Shown piece after piece: positions 28,198-43,701 of a DNA stretch of 64,000 bases; the first letter of the stretch is position 1; every line of letters begins with the position of its first letter. The stretch covers positions 1,252,501-1,316,500 of the forward strand of contig NZ_CP115165.1 of the NCBI RefSeq assembly GCF_028622095.1, read 5' to 3'. Source of the DNA: Deinococcus aquaticus (GTDB lineage Bacteria; Deinococcota; Deinococci; Deinococcales; Deinococcaceae). The position numbers were made by a program, and so were the translations under genes. The notes under the pieces are model-generated. The model saw only the letters and a list, made by a program, of their open reading frames with translations, made no database searches and was not told where the DNA came from.

Positions 28198-29238
28198 TCA
28201 GTCGCGGTGCAGGTAGGCCAGCATCAGGTCACCCGTGGCGCGCAGGGCGTCGGTGTGCGTGCGCTCGTAGGCGTGACTGGCGTCCACGCCCGGCCCGATC
28301 AGCGCGACCGGGTAATCCCCACCGGCCCGCCACGCCGCCGTGCCGTCCGAGGCGTAGAAGGGGTAGATATCCACCCGCAGGTCCAGCCCGGCCGTGCGGG
28401 CGGCGGCGCGCAGCCGGTTCCCGAGCGCGTGATCGTACGGCCCGCCGCCGTCCGCAACGCACAGCGTCACGTGATGCTCGCTGCTGGTCTGCCCGTCCCC
28501 GACTGCCGCCATGTCCACGGCGATCAGCTCGTCGGTGTGCGCGGGAATGCCGGTGGCCGCGCCGTGCCCGACCTCCTCGTACGTGGTGATGTGAAAGGCG
28601 GCCGTAATACCCGCCGGGCGGGCCAGCAGCTCGCGCGTGACCGCCAGGAACACCGCGACCGCCGCCTTGTTATCCAGGTGGCGGGCCTTCACGTACCCGC
28701 TGCCGGTCACGCGGGGCCGCGCGTCGAAACTCACGAAATCCCCCACGCTCACGCCCAGCGCCTGCACGTCCCGCGCGCCGAACACTGGTTCGTCCAGCCG
28801 GACTTCCATGACGGCCGCCTCGCGTTTCAGGTCCCGCAGCGCCGCGCCGTGCACGTGCGTGCTCTGGCGGACGTTCACGACCGTGCCCGTCAGTTCCCGC
28901 CCGGCCTGCGTGTGCACGCGCACGTCCTCGCCCTCCACGGTCGCCCAGTCGTACCCGCCCAGCCCCCACAGCCGCAGCCGCCCGCTGTCCTTGACGCCCT
29001 TGACCATCGCGCCCAGCGTGTCCACGTGCCCGCTGAACGTCACGTGCCCCGCGCCCGTGCCCGGCACCGCCCAGGTCAGCGCACCCTTGCGGGTCCGGTG
29101 GGACGGCACGCCCAGCGCCCGCAATTCCGACTCGATCAGGGTCACGGCGCGGTCCGTGAAGCCCGTGGGGCTGGGCGTGTCCAGCAGGCGCACCAGCACG
29201 TCCAGGGTGTACTCGAGGTTCAGGCCCGGAGCGCTCAT
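28198..29238 (-). CDS. M42-family metallo-aminopeptidase
   Basis: A 346-residue peptidase of the M42 (glutamyl aminopeptidase/FrvX) type. Metal ligands appear in FSGHVDTLG, KARHLDNKAAVAVFLA, TYEEVGHGAA, IAVDMAAVGDG and near HAYERTHTDAL. It removes N-terminal residues from peptides and probably forms a tetrahedral dodecamer like its relatives. Its ATG overlaps the stop of the small upstream gene (ATGA), so the two form an operon. Confidence 0.88.
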   Translation of the reverse strand: MSAPGLNLEYTLDVLVRLLDTPSPTGFTDRAVTLIESELRALGVPSHRTRKGALTWAVPGTGAGHVTFSGHVDTLGAMVKGVKDSGRLRLWGLGGYDWATVEGEDVRVHTQAGRELTGTVVNVRQSTHVHGAALRDLKREAAVMEVRLDEPVFGARDVQALGVSVGDFVSFDARPRVTGSGYVKARHLDNKAAVAVFLAVTRELLARPAGITAAFHITTYEEVGHGAATGIPAHTDELIAVDMAAVGDGQTSSEHHVTLCVADGGGPYDHALGNRLRAAARTAGLDLRVDIYPFYASDGTAAWRAGGDYPVALIGPGVDASHAYERTHTDALRATGDLMLAYLHRD

Positions 29239-29648
29239 GCCAGCACGTCCAGTTCGGCGACCGCGAAGCCCGCGGCCTGCGCGGACGCCAGGGTCGCCGT
29301 GAGTTCCGGCGTGCCCGGCAGTGCCAGCACGTGCAGGGTCTGCACAGCCCGCCCGTGCAGCTGCGCGGCCAGTTCCGAGTCCTCGAAGGCGTCCGGGCGG
29401 CCCGCGCGGACCAGCACGTCACCCTGCTCGGCCCGGAAATCCGGGTGCAGCGTCCACGCTTTCGAGAAGGTCTCCCAGTCCGCGCCGCGCGGCGCGTCCC
29501 ACTGCACGAACGCCACCAGCCACCCGGCCGCGCGGGCCTCATCCACGTGGTGCGCCCAGTCGCGCGCCAGCGCCCGCTCGTCGCTGCGGTCCTCCAGGTC
29601 GTGACGCTGCGCGTTCAGCAGCAGCAGGGCGTTCGGGGTGAGGGTCAT
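29235..29648 (-). CDS. Degenerate isochorismatase-like protein
   Basis: A 137-residue protein with the outline of a cysteine-hydrolase (isochorismatase) domain: ALLLLNAQRHDL at the start, a central FVQWDAPRGADW, and LHVLALPGTPELTATLASAQAAGF at the end. The usual catalytic Asp is replaced by Asn in LLLNAQ, and no Cys is present where VCGxxTDVCV is expected. It is therefore probably not a hydrolase. The start is fixed by a TATTCT -10 (29656-29661) seven bases upstream. It is translationally coupled to the M42 peptidase gene. Confidence 0.65.
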   Translation of the reverse strand: MTLTPNALLLLNAQRHDLEDRSDERALARDWAHHVDEARAAGWLVAFVQWDAPRGADWETFSKAWTLHPDFRAEQGDVLVRAGRPDAFEDSELAAQLHGRAVQTLHVLALPGTPELTATLASAQAAGFAVAELDVLA

Positions 29649-29698
29649 GCCGCCCAGAATAAGGCAGCGATCCCGTGCGGGGCGGGAACAGGAGCCGG

Positions 29699-30631
29699 TC
29701 AGGGGCGCAGTACGAGCTTGCCGACCGTGCGGCCGGTCTGCTGGGCGCGGTGCGCGTCGGCCACCTGCGACAGCGGGAACACCTGACTCACGTGCGAGCG
29801 CAGTTGCCCGGCCGTGACCAGCCGCACGAGTTCGTTCAGGTGCGCGCGTGACGGGTACACCAGAATCCGGGTGGCGTGCACGCCCCGCTCCTGCGCCAGT
29901 GCCGCAGACGGCGCGGCCGTGATGGACACCAGCCAGCCGCCGGGGCGGATCACCGCGAACGAGCGGTCCGTGGTGTCGCCGCCCACCGTGTCGAACACGG
30001 CGTCCACGTTCTGCACCTGCTGCTCGAAGGGCTGCGCGCGGTAATCCACGACCTCGTCGGCCCCCAGGCTGCGCACGAAGTCCACGTTCCCGGCCGAGGC
30101 GGTGGCGATCACGTGGGCGCCGCGCGCGCGGGCCAGCTGCACCGCGTAGTGCCCGACGCCCCCGGCGCCCGCGTGGATCAGGACGCGCTGACCGGCGCGC
30201 AGGTCCATCTTCTCCAGCGCCTGATGCGCGGTCAGGGCCGCCAGGGTCATGGCGGCGGCGTCCTCGTGACTCAGCGTGGCGGGCTTCAGGGTGATGTCGG
30301 CCGCGCGGGCCAGGACGTATTCGGCGTAGGCGCCGGGCAACTGCGGGAAGGCCAGCATGCCGAACACCTCGTCACCCGCCGCGAACTCCATCACGTACGG
30401 CCCGACTGCCTCGATCACGCCGGACACGTCCCAGCCCAGCACGACCGGGAATTCCTTGAGTGGCCCCCCGGCGCGCCACTTGGTGTCCACGGGGTTGATG
30501 CTGATCGCCTGTACGCGTACGAGCACCTCGCCCAGGCCGGGTGTGGGGACGGGGCGCGTGGCGGGCTGCAGGACTTCGGGGCCGCCGGGCTGCTGGATTT
30601 CCATGACGGTCATGGTCTCGGGAATGGGCAT
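29699..30631 (-). CDS. NADPH:quinone oxidoreductase-like (medium-chain dehydrogenase)
   Basis: A 310-residue zinc-free medium-chain reductase of the quinone oxidoreductase type. It has the GroES-like N-terminal half (VLVRVQAISINPVDTKWRAG, VLGWDVSGVIEAVG) and a nucleotide-binding AGAGGVGHYAVQLARARGAHV. It presumably reduces quinones or enones with NADPH. The ATG at 30631 follows AGGAGTCCCC. It is divergent from an HxlR-type regulator, a standard arrangement for a redox- or electrophile-induced reductase; direct repeats lie between them. Confidence 0.88.
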   Translation of the reverse strand: MPIPETMTVMEIQQPGGPEVLQPATRPVPTPGLGEVLVRVQAISINPVDTKWRAGGPLKEFPVVLGWDVSGVIEAVGPYVMEFAAGDEVFGMLAFPQLPGAYAEYVLARAADITLKPATLSHEDAAAMTLAALTAHQALEKMDLRAGQRVLIHAGAGGVGHYAVQLARARGAHVIATASAGNVDFVRSLGADEVVDYRAQPFEQQVQNVDAVFDTVGGDTTDRSFAVIRPGGWLVSITAAPSAALAQERGVHATRILVYPSRAHLNELVRLVTAGQLRSHVSQVFPLSQVADAHRAQQTGRTVGKLVLRP

Positions 30632-30740
30632 GGGGACTCCTGCGGCGGGTCCGCCCGGAGGCGCCCGCCGTTCTGAACGGGGAGGAGGGGAGGGGAGGCA
30701 GGCGGGCGGTTTCCCCCTGCGGTGGCCCCAGTCTGCCAGG

Positions 30741-30792
30741 GTACCCACGCATTGCCAAGTACGTACACTTCTGGTAGGTACGCACATTCTGG
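30741..30792. promoter_or_regulatory. Three direct repeats between reductase and HxlR genes
   Basis: GTACCCACGCATTG (30741), GTACGTACACTTCTGG (30759) and GTACGCACATTCTGG (30778) repeat with 18-19 base periodicity in the divergent control region. They are likely binding sites for the HxlR-type regulator. Confidence 0.45.
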
Positions 30793-30818
30793 GAACCATG
30801 GACTGTTACCCTGCGGGC

Positions 30819-31196
30819 ATGACCGCGCCCGCCGGACCGTCCGCACCTGCCAACCCCCTGCCCTGTCCCGTCACGACCACCGTGGCCGTGATCGGCGGGA
30901 AGTGGAAGGCCGTGGCGATCTATCACCTGCTGGGTGGGCTGCGCCGCTTCTCGGAATTGCAGCGGCGCATGCCGGGCGTCACGCAGCGCATGCTGACCCT
31001 GCAACTGCGGGAACTGGAAGCCGACGGACTGGTCCACCGTGAGGTCTACCCGCAGGTGCCGCCCAGAGTCGAGTACTCCCTGACCCCGCTGGGCCTGACG
31101 CTGGAACCCATCGTGCGCGCCATGCTGGCCTGGGGAGCCGCGTACCGCGAACGCCCCACCCGGCCCGATCCGACCCTGCCCACCCCGGACGCCTGA
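30819..31196 (+). CDS. HxlR-family transcriptional regulator
   Basis: A 125-residue winged-helix regulator: CPVTTTVAVIGGKWKAVAIYHLLGGLRRFSELQRRMPGVTQRMLTLQLRELEADGLVHREVYPQVPPRVEYSLTPLG is the classic HxlR domain, including the N-terminal Cys that senses electrophiles in several members. The start is set by TACCCT (30807-30812) six bases before the ATG. It probably controls the divergent quinone reductase and itself. Confidence 0.9.
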   Translation: MTAPAGPSAPANPLPCPVTTTVAVIGGKWKAVAIYHLLGGLRRFSELQRRMPGVTQRMLTLQLRELEADGLVHREVYPQVPPRVEYSLTPLGLTLEPIVRAMLAWGAAYRERPTRPDPTLPTPDA

Positions 31197-31197
31197 A

Positions 31198-31230
31198 GGG
31201 CGCGGCGGGCCAGACAGGCCCGCCGCGCCC
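31198..31230. terminator. Bidirectional hairpin between hxlR-type gene and fabI
   Basis: A perfect 14-bp GC stem (31198-31211 and 31217-31230) with loop AGACA separates convergent genes. No T-run. Confidence 0.65.
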
Positions 31231-31245
31231 CGTATACCTCCGTCC

Positions 31246-32034
31246 TTAGCTGTCGGCCTTCATGGCCATGATGCTGGACCCGGCGTCCACGTACACGGTC
31301 TGCCCGGTCATGCCGCTGCCCAGGTCGCTGAGCAGGAACAGTGCGAGCTTGCCGACCTCGTCGGGCGTGGCGTTGCGGCCCAGCGGGGCGGCCTCGGCGG
31401 CCTTCTCGTACATGGTCCCGAAGCCGGGGATGGAGCGGGCCGCGATGGTCCGCATAGGGCCGGCGCTGATGGTGTTCACGCGCACGCCGGCCGCGCCCAT
31501 CTCGCTGGCCAGGTAGCGGGTCGTGGCTTCCAGCGCGGCCTTGGCCACGCCCATCACGTTGTACTTCGGCACGACTTTCTGCGAGGCGTGGTAGGTGAGG
31601 CTGATCACGCTGCCGCCGGGGCGCAGCAGGCTCTCGGCGTGCCGGCAGGTGGAGACCAGCGTGTACGCGCTGACGTTCAGGGCGGTGTTCCAGTCGGCTT
31701 CGGTGGTGTCCAGGAACCGGCCGTCCATGGCGGCGCGCGGCGCGAACGCGATGGAGTGCACGAGGTAATCCAGCCCGCCGAATTCGTCTTTCACGCGGCC
31801 GAACAGGGCGCCCAGGTCGTCCTCGCTGGTCGCGTCGGCCTGCTGGGTCCAGACGTTCTCGCGTCCGGCCAGCAGTTTGTCCAGCTCACCTTTCAGGCGT
31901 TCGCCCTGATACGAGAAACCCACCCGGCACCCGGCCGCCAGAAGCTGTTCCGCGATGGCCCAGCCGAGGCTGCGTGCGTTCGCCACGCCCATCACCAGGG
32001 CCGTCTTGCTGCTCAAGTCAATGCTGACACTCAT
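31246..32034 (-). CDS. fabI: Enoyl-[acyl-carrier-protein] reductase FabI
   Basis: A 262-residue short-chain reductase of the FabI type, the last step of each fatty-acid elongation cycle. It has VMGVANARSLGWAIAEQL at the NADH site, LVHSIAFAP, the Tyr-x6-Lys catalytic pair in NVMGVAKAALEA with SLTYHAS upstream, and NTISAGPMRTIAARSI. The start is fixed by a TAGAGT -10 (32042-32047) seven bases upstream; the longer in-frame reading is through the promoter. Monocistronic. Confidence 0.92.
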   Translation of the reverse strand: MSVSIDLSSKTALVMGVANARSLGWAIAEQLLAAGCRVGFSYQGERLKGELDKLLAGRENVWTQQADATSEDDLGALFGRVKDEFGGLDYLVHSIAFAPRAAMDGRFLDTTEADWNTALNVSAYTLVSTCRHAESLLRPGGSVISLTYHASQKVVPKYNVMGVAKAALEATTRYLASEMGAAGVRVNTISAGPMRTIAARSIPGFGTMYEKAAEAAPLGRNATPDEVGKLALFLLSDLGSGMTGQTVYVDAGSSIMAMKADS

Positions 32035-32179
32035 GGGGGGGACTCTAGCAACCCGCGCGTGAGCCTGCTGAAGCCGGTGCAAAACGTGCCCGGGCGCCGC
32101 CCTTCCGGGCCGGGGGCGTTCCCTGCATGAAGACCGCCTCCCCCGGTGTGGGCCTTGACGCGTCAGAATCCGGTGAGAG

Positions 32180-32971
32180 ATGACCCTGCATACTGAACGC
32201 CTGATGCTGATCCGCGCGCCGCACCTCACTGCGCCGCACGCCTTCACGACGCGTGCTGGTGGCGTGTCCACCGGTCCCTACGGTGGGCTGAACCTCGACG
32301 ACCGTGAAGACGACCCCGCGCACGTGCAGGAAAACCGCCAGAGGCTGTGCGCCGCGCTGGGCTTCACGCCCGCCCAGGTGGCCCGCCTGACCCAGGTGCA
32401 CGGCACCGACGTCGTGCACGCCCGCAGCGGCGGCCACTGGACCGGGGACGCCCTGGTCACCGCCGACGCCGGGGTGCTGCTGGCCATCGGCACCGCCGAC
32501 TGCTACCCGCTGCTGCTGCACGACCCGCACGCCGGCGTGATCGGCGCCGCCCACGCCGGCTGGAAGGGCACGCTGGGCCGCGTGGCTGCCCGCACCGTGC
32601 AGGCCATGACGGACCTGGGAGCCGACCCGGCGCGGATCCTGGCCGCCGTCGGCCCCGGCATCCGCGCCGCCGCGTACCCGGTGGGCGAGGAGGTCGCGCT
32701 GGCCTTCGCGCAGGACGGTCTGGGCGCGCACGTGGGCGCCGACGAGGACGAACTGCGCGGCGATCCCACCTGGCACCTGGACCTCGCCGGAGCGAACCGC
32801 GCGGTGCTGCGGGAGGCGGGCATCCCGGCCGCGCAGGTGTGGGTCAGTGGCCGCTGCTCGACCGAGGCTGACTTCTACTCATACCGCCGCGACTCGGGCC
32901 GCACCGGGCGCATGTGGGCCGTGATCGGCCAGCACGCCCTGGGCGACGGTGCCGGCCGGGGGCAGGCGTGA
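32180..32971 (+). CDS. pgeF: Polyphenol oxidase/PgeF (YfiH) family protein
   Basis: A 263-residue laccase-domain protein of the YfiH/PgeF family, linked to peptidoglycan editing and purine nucleoside phosphorylase activity. Metal and active-site residues are in VHGTDVVHA, IGTADCYPLLL (Cys) and GAAHAGWKGTLG (His). The end GRCSTEADFYSYRRDSGRTGR is typical. The ATG at 32180 follows GGTGAGAG; an ATG at 32204 is an alternative that gives a more typical N-terminus. The next gene overlaps its stop. Confidence 0.88.
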   Translation: MTLHTERLMLIRAPHLTAPHAFTTRAGGVSTGPYGGLNLDDREDDPAHVQENRQRLCAALGFTPAQVARLTQVHGTDVVHARSGGHWTGDALVTADAGVLLAIGTADCYPLLLHDPHAGVIGAAHAGWKGTLGRVAARTVQAMTDLGADPARILAAVGPGIRAAAYPVGEEVALAFAQDGLGAHVGADEDELRGDPTWHLDLAGANRAVLREAGIPAAQVWVSGRCSTEADFYSYRRDSGRTGRMWAVIGQHALGDGAGRGQA

Positions 32972-33474
32972 GCCTGCTGCGCCCCCGCGCCGTGATCGAC
33001 CACGTCACGCACCTCACGCCGGAATTCCTGGCCGACCGGGGCCTGCACGGCCTGCTGCTGGACCTGGACAACACCCTGGTCCCGTACGGCAGTTACGACC
33101 CGGCGGGCGTCACGCAGACCCTGGCGTGGGTGCGGGACCTGAAGCTCGCCGGGGTGGGCCTGTACCTGCTGAGCAACGCCACCGGGCGGCGCGCGGCCTT
33201 CTGGCTGGACCGCCTGGAATTCCAGGGTGTCGGGCTGGCCGGGAAACCCAACCCGCGCGCATTCCGCCGCGCCCTGAGCGAACTGGGGCTCCCGCCGCAT
33301 CAGGTGGGCATGGTCGGTGATCAACTGTTCACGGACGTGCTGGGCGGCAACCTCAGCGGCATGTACACCATCCTGGTGCGCCCCCTGGCCACCAACGCCC
33401 TGCCGCACACCCGCGTGGCCCGCCGACTGGAACGCGCGGTCCTGAAACGCTACGGGCATGACTGGAACCACTGA
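32968..33474 (+). CDS. yqeG: HAD-superfamily phosphatase YqeG
   Basis: A 168-residue HAD IIIA phosphatase. LLLDLDNTLVPYG is motif I (DxDxT), YLLSNATGRRA is motif II, and KPNPRAFRRAL with GMVGDQLFTDVLGGNLSGMYTILV gives motifs III and IV. YqeG is a phosphatidylglycerophosphate-phosphatase-like family. The GTG start overlaps the pgeF stop (GTGA), so translation is coupled. Confidence 0.88.
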   Translation: MSLLRPRAVIDHVTHLTPEFLADRGLHGLLLDLDNTLVPYGSYDPAGVTQTLAWVRDLKLAGVGLYLLSNATGRRAAFWLDRLEFQGVGLAGKPNPRAFRRALSELGLPPHQVGMVGDQLFTDVLGGNLSGMYTILVRPLATNALPHTRVARRLERAVLKRYGHDWNH

Positions 33475-33598
33475 CATGACGGCACCCCCTGACCCGCCCC
33501 GCCTGCACGCGGCCCACGCTTCCCTTCCTCATCTTCCCGTAATCTGCACTTTCCCTCACGCCGCGCGGCCCGACCGGGTCTGAACAAGGAGACACAAC

Positions 33599-36277
<2,679 letters not shown>

Positions 36278-36332
36278 GCTCCCGCGCGCCCGTCCCCCCC
36301 GCCCGCCCCCCGTTCACCCCCGAGGTACTCCC

Positions 36333-37613
36333 ATGACCCAGCCCGCCGCCGACATCACCGACATCCTGCGTTTCGCCGCCGACAAGGGCGCGTCCGACGT
36401 GATCCTGACCGTGGGACTCCCCCCGAAGTTCAAGTTGCAGGGCGTGTACGACTCGCAGGGGTTCACGGAACTGGCCGCCACCGAGACCCGCAAACTGATG
36501 TACTCCATGATGAACGAGAAGCAGCAGCGCACCTTCGAGGAACGCCGCGAACTGGACTTCTCGTTCGCGCTGGGCGAGAAGGCCCGCTTCCGCGTGAACG
36601 CCTTCATGCAGCGCGGCAACGTGGGCGGCGTGCTGCGACTGATCCCCACCAAGATCAAGAGCGCCCAGGAGATGGGCCTGCCGCAGAACGTCATCGACAT
36701 CGCCAACGCGCCGCGCGGACTGGTGCTCGTGACCGGCCCGACCGGCTCGGGGAAATCCACCACGCTGGCCGCCATGATCGATTACATCAACACCACCAAG
36801 AACCTGCACATCATGACCATCGAGGATCCCATCGAGTTCATGCACACGCACAAGCAGTGCGTCATCAACCAGCGTGAGGTCGGTGCGGATACCATGAGCT
36901 TCAACGACGCCCTGCGCGCTGTGCTGCGTCAGGCCCCGGACGTCATCCTGGTCGGCGAAATGCGCGACTACGAGACCATCAAGGCCGCCGTGACCGCCGC
37001 CGAAACCGGTCACCTCGTGATGGGCACCCTGCACACCAACTCTGCCCCGGAATCCATCGACCGTATCGTGGACGTGTTCCCGGAAGAGCAGCAGTCGCAG
37101 ATCCGCGTGCAGCTCGCCAACAACCTCGTGGCCGTCATGACCCAGCAGCTGCTGCCCCGCCTGGACGGACAGGGTCGCATCCTGGCGTACGAACTGCTGA
37201 TCGCCAACCCCGCTGTGCGCGCCCTGATCCGCGAGGGCAAGACCTACCAGATCACCAGTGTCATGCAGACTGGCGCGCGCGAGGGCATGGTCACCATGGA
37301 CGCCTTCCTGGCGAACCTGTACCGCCGCCGCGTGATCTCCTTCGACGTGGGCGTGGAACGCTCCGTGGACAGCAAGGAATTCGCCCGCCTCGCCAACGAC
37401 CCCACGGTCGGCACGGCCGGCGGCAGCGCCGCCGCGCCCGCCGGGTACGGCAGCGCGCCCGTGGCTGGCTTCGCGCCCAGCACCGCCCCCGCACCCGGCG
37501 GGTACGCGGGCCGTGACGCCGGAGCCGGGCGCGGCGCGGATACCGGACGCAGCGCCAGCACCACCAGCACCCCCGAAATGGGCGGCGGCACCAGCGGGTA
37601 CGGACGCCGCTGA
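36333..37613 (+). CDS. pilT: Type IV pilus retraction ATPase PilT
   Basis: A 426-residue PilT. It has FAADKGASDVILTVG at the N-terminus, Walker A GPTGSGKST (about 135), TIEDPIEF Asp box, Walker B DVILVGEMRD, the His box GHLVMGTLHTNSAPESIDR and AIREG-like ALIREGKTYQ. The last 60 or so residues are a low-complexity Ala/Gly/Pro/Ser tail absent from most PilTs. It powers pilus retraction. It is 55 bases downstream of pilB, probably in one operon ended by the terminator at 37622-37670. Confidence 0.94.
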   Translation: MTQPAADITDILRFAADKGASDVILTVGLPPKFKLQGVYDSQGFTELAATETRKLMYSMMNEKQQRTFEERRELDFSFALGEKARFRVNAFMQRGNVGGVLRLIPTKIKSAQEMGLPQNVIDIANAPRGLVLVTGPTGSGKSTTLAAMIDYINTTKNLHIMTIEDPIEFMHTHKQCVINQREVGADTMSFNDALRAVLRQAPDVILVGEMRDYETIKAAVTAAETGHLVMGTLHTNSAPESIDRIVDVFPEEQQSQIRVQLANNLVAVMTQQLLPRLDGQGRILAYELLIANPAVRALIREGKTYQITSVMQTGAREGMVTMDAFLANLYRRRVISFDVGVERSVDSKEFARLANDPTVGTAGGSAAAPAGYGSAPVAGFAPSTAPAPGGYAGRDAGAGRGADTGRSASTTSTPEMGGGTSGYGRR

Positions 37614-37621
37614 CCGACCCG

Positions 37622-37670
37622 CACAACAGGAACGTCCCCCCAGTCTGACTGGGGGGACGTTCCTGTTGTG
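37622..37670. terminator. 24-bp perfect hairpin between pilT and lon
   Basis: CACAACAGGAACGTCCCCCC plus AGTC (37622-37645) is perfectly complemented by 37647-37670 around a single T, followed by CGTTTTGTTG. A strong bidirectional terminator for convergent pilT and lon. Confidence 0.85.
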
Positions 37671-37693
37671 CGTTTTGTTGTGACGCCGGGTGC

Positions 37694-40129
<2,436 letters not shown>

Positions 40130-40267
40130 GCTTGCTCCTTACGGCCACGCCCTTGCGGGCGCGGGAATGGTTGAGTGTAACGCGGGGACTCCGGTAGACG
40201 ACACCCCCGCACGGTGTCCCAGAAGTGTAGGGACGCCGGCAGGGGCTCGCTGTAATCTCTGTTGCGT

Positions 40268-42078
<1,811 letters not shown>

Positions 42079-42219
42079 AGAGCAATTATCGCACGGCGCG
42101 GGAACGGGAACGTAGGCGAACCCGGACTTAACTGCACTGCGTTGATCCCGCAGACAGACCGGGCGGAGGGAGAAGCAGGAACAGGCCGTCCCAGTGGCCG
42201 TGAAGGGCTCCGGGCGCGT

Positions 42220-42361
42220 CATCATACGGATGTCGTCTGTTTCGTTCACAGCCCGGTGTCGTCCCGGGGTGTGAACTCCATGCCCGCAACCCGTTTCGCT
42301 CCTGCTCGCATCCGCTCGGACTGGACGGTTTGCCAGGACCATTCAATCGGAGTCCGTATCA
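42220..42361 (+). repeat. Dispersed intergenic repeat, copy D
   Basis: About 142 bp in the divergent clpP-lacI interval, the most complete partner of copy A (in inverse orientation). It carries CATCATACGG, CGTCTGTTTCGTTCAC, GCTCCTGCTCGCATCCGCTC, hairpin 2 (GGACTGGACGG...CCATTCAATC, 42318-42349) and GGAGTCCGTATCA. The rest of the interval (42091-42219) shows no other feature. Confidence 0.75.
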
Positions 42362-42377
42362 GGTCCGCGTCACGCCG

Positions 42378-42383
42378 TAGGCT
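42378..42383 (+). promoter_or_regulatory. Leaderless-type -10 (TAGGCT)
   Basis: TAGGCT ends exactly 7 bases before the ATG at 42391 of the LacI-family gene. Confidence 0.65.
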
Positions 42384-42390
42384 GGCAGGT

Positions 42391-43413
42391 ATGCGGGTCA
42401 AGATCAGTGAAGTGGCGACTGCCGCCGGCGTGAGCGCCGCCACCGTCTCCAAGGTGCTCTCGGGCCGCCCCGGGTACACCGTCAACGTCAGTACCGCCGA
42501 ACGCGTCCGCGAGGCCGCCCGCACGCTCGGGTACGTGCCGGACGTCGCCGCGCGCAACCTGCGGACCCGCCGGACCGGGCAGCTGGGCGTCATCCTGGAA
42601 GCGGTCGGGGCGTCCGAACCCGAGGACCTGACCGACGGCGTGAATGCCGCCGCCGTGCGCCGCACATTCGACGGGGCGATCATGGCGGGCCTCAGCGGCG
42701 CGGCCCGCGACCTGGGCGTCCCGGCGCTGGTCGTGTACCCCGGCGGGAACGTCCCCCCGGAAAGTTTCCTGGACGGCCGGGTGGACGGCCTGCTGGTCAG
42801 CTGCAACCCGCTGCGCGGCCATGAGCTGCTGCACGCCCTGGCCGCCGCGCGCCTGCCGGTCGTGGCCCTGTGGACCCAGCAGGCCCCGCCGGGCCTGAGC
42901 GCCGTGGACGTCGATCACCGCGCCGGGACGCGGCAGGCCACCCGGCACCTGCTGGACCTGGGGCACCGCCGGATCGTGTTCTACGGCGCAGGGCGCGGCA
43001 GTCAGGTCGAGCATTTCCGGCGGCGCGAGGACGGCTACCGGGACGCGCTGGAGCAGGCGGGCCTGAGCCCCCGCCCCGCCCTTCACGGCGGCCCCGACCT
43101 GATCGCCCAGGTGCGGCGGGACGGCGTGACCGGCGTGGTCGCCGAGACGGATCTGGCCGCCGCCGCCGCCTTTCACGCCCTGCGCGAGGTGGGCCTGCGC
43201 GTGCCCGAGGACGTGTCCCTGGTGGGCTTCGACGACATTCTGGGTGCCGAGTACATCGCGGGCGGACTGACCACCGTGTACCACCCGGCCGCCGAGATGG
43301 CCGCCGGGGGAGTCGCGGCCCTGATGCGCCGCATGGAAGGTGCGCCCGCCACGCAGACGCTGCTGCCCACGCACCTGGTGCGGCGGCACAGTACGTCCGC
43401 GCCGCGCCGCTGA
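42391..43413 (+). CDS. LacI-family sugar regulator
   Basis: A 340-residue LacI/GalR repressor. The helix-turn-helix and hinge (KISEVATAAGVSAATVSKVLSGRPGYTVNVSTAERVREAARTLGYVPDVAARNLRT) are followed by a periplasmic-binding-protein-like effector domain (GLLVSCNPLRGHE, SAVDVDHRAGTRQATRHLLDLGHRRIVFYG, LVGFDDILGAEYIAGGLTTVYHP). It sits directly upstream of the xylose-type transporter, whose promoter carries a GAAATCGATTTC operator, so it probably controls that transporter. Confidence 0.9.
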   Translation: MRVKISEVATAAGVSAATVSKVLSGRPGYTVNVSTAERVREAARTLGYVPDVAARNLRTRRTGQLGVILEAVGASEPEDLTDGVNAAAVRRTFDGAIMAGLSGAARDLGVPALVVYPGGNVPPESFLDGRVDGLLVSCNPLRGHELLHALAAARLPVVALWTQQAPPGLSAVDVDHRAGTRQATRHLLDLGHRRIVFYGAGRGSQVEHFRRREDGYRDALEQAGLSPRPALHGGPDLIAQVRRDGVTGVVAETDLAAAAAFHALREVGLRVPEDVSLVGFDDILGAEYIAGGLTTVYHPAAEMAAGGVAALMRRMEGAPATQTLLPTHLVRRHSTSAPRR

Positions 43414-43487
43414 CCGGGAGCCGCGCCGCGCAGGTCGGCGGGCGGATTCGCTGGGTGGAATCGGCAGGCAGGGTCGGGCGGTGGGGA

Positions 43488-43521
43488 AGAGGCGGGCTGC
43501 ACTGAAGCGGAGCCCGCCTCT
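43488..43521 (+). terminator. Terminator of the LacI-family gene
   Basis: AGAGGCGGGCT (43488-43498) pairs with AGCCCGCCTCT (43511-43521); CCCTCTTGC follows. It insulates the regulator from the transporter promoter at 43549. Confidence 0.6.
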
Positions 43522-43548
43522 CCCTCTTGCGCCGGGGGGGGCGTTCTG

Positions 43549-43577
43549 TATACTGAACCTGTACCGAAATCGATTTC
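43549..43577 (+). promoter_or_regulatory. Transporter promoter with LacI-type operator
   Basis: TATACT at 43549-43554 is the -10. GAAATCGATTTC at 43566-43577, a perfect palindrome with the central CG typical of LacI-family sites, lies just downstream over the likely transcription start. The remaining leader to xylF (43578-43701) has only an AAAGGAG site near its end. Confidence 0.65.
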
Positions 43578-43701
43578 CATGATGGTCTGAATGCCTCGCC
43601 CGAGGCTCAGGACCGCCGCCCTGCCCCCCGGCCCAGTGCCCCCACTGGGAGTCCAGGCAGGCCCCCTCACACAGGCCTGCACCTGCATCCAAAGGAGCCC
43701 C

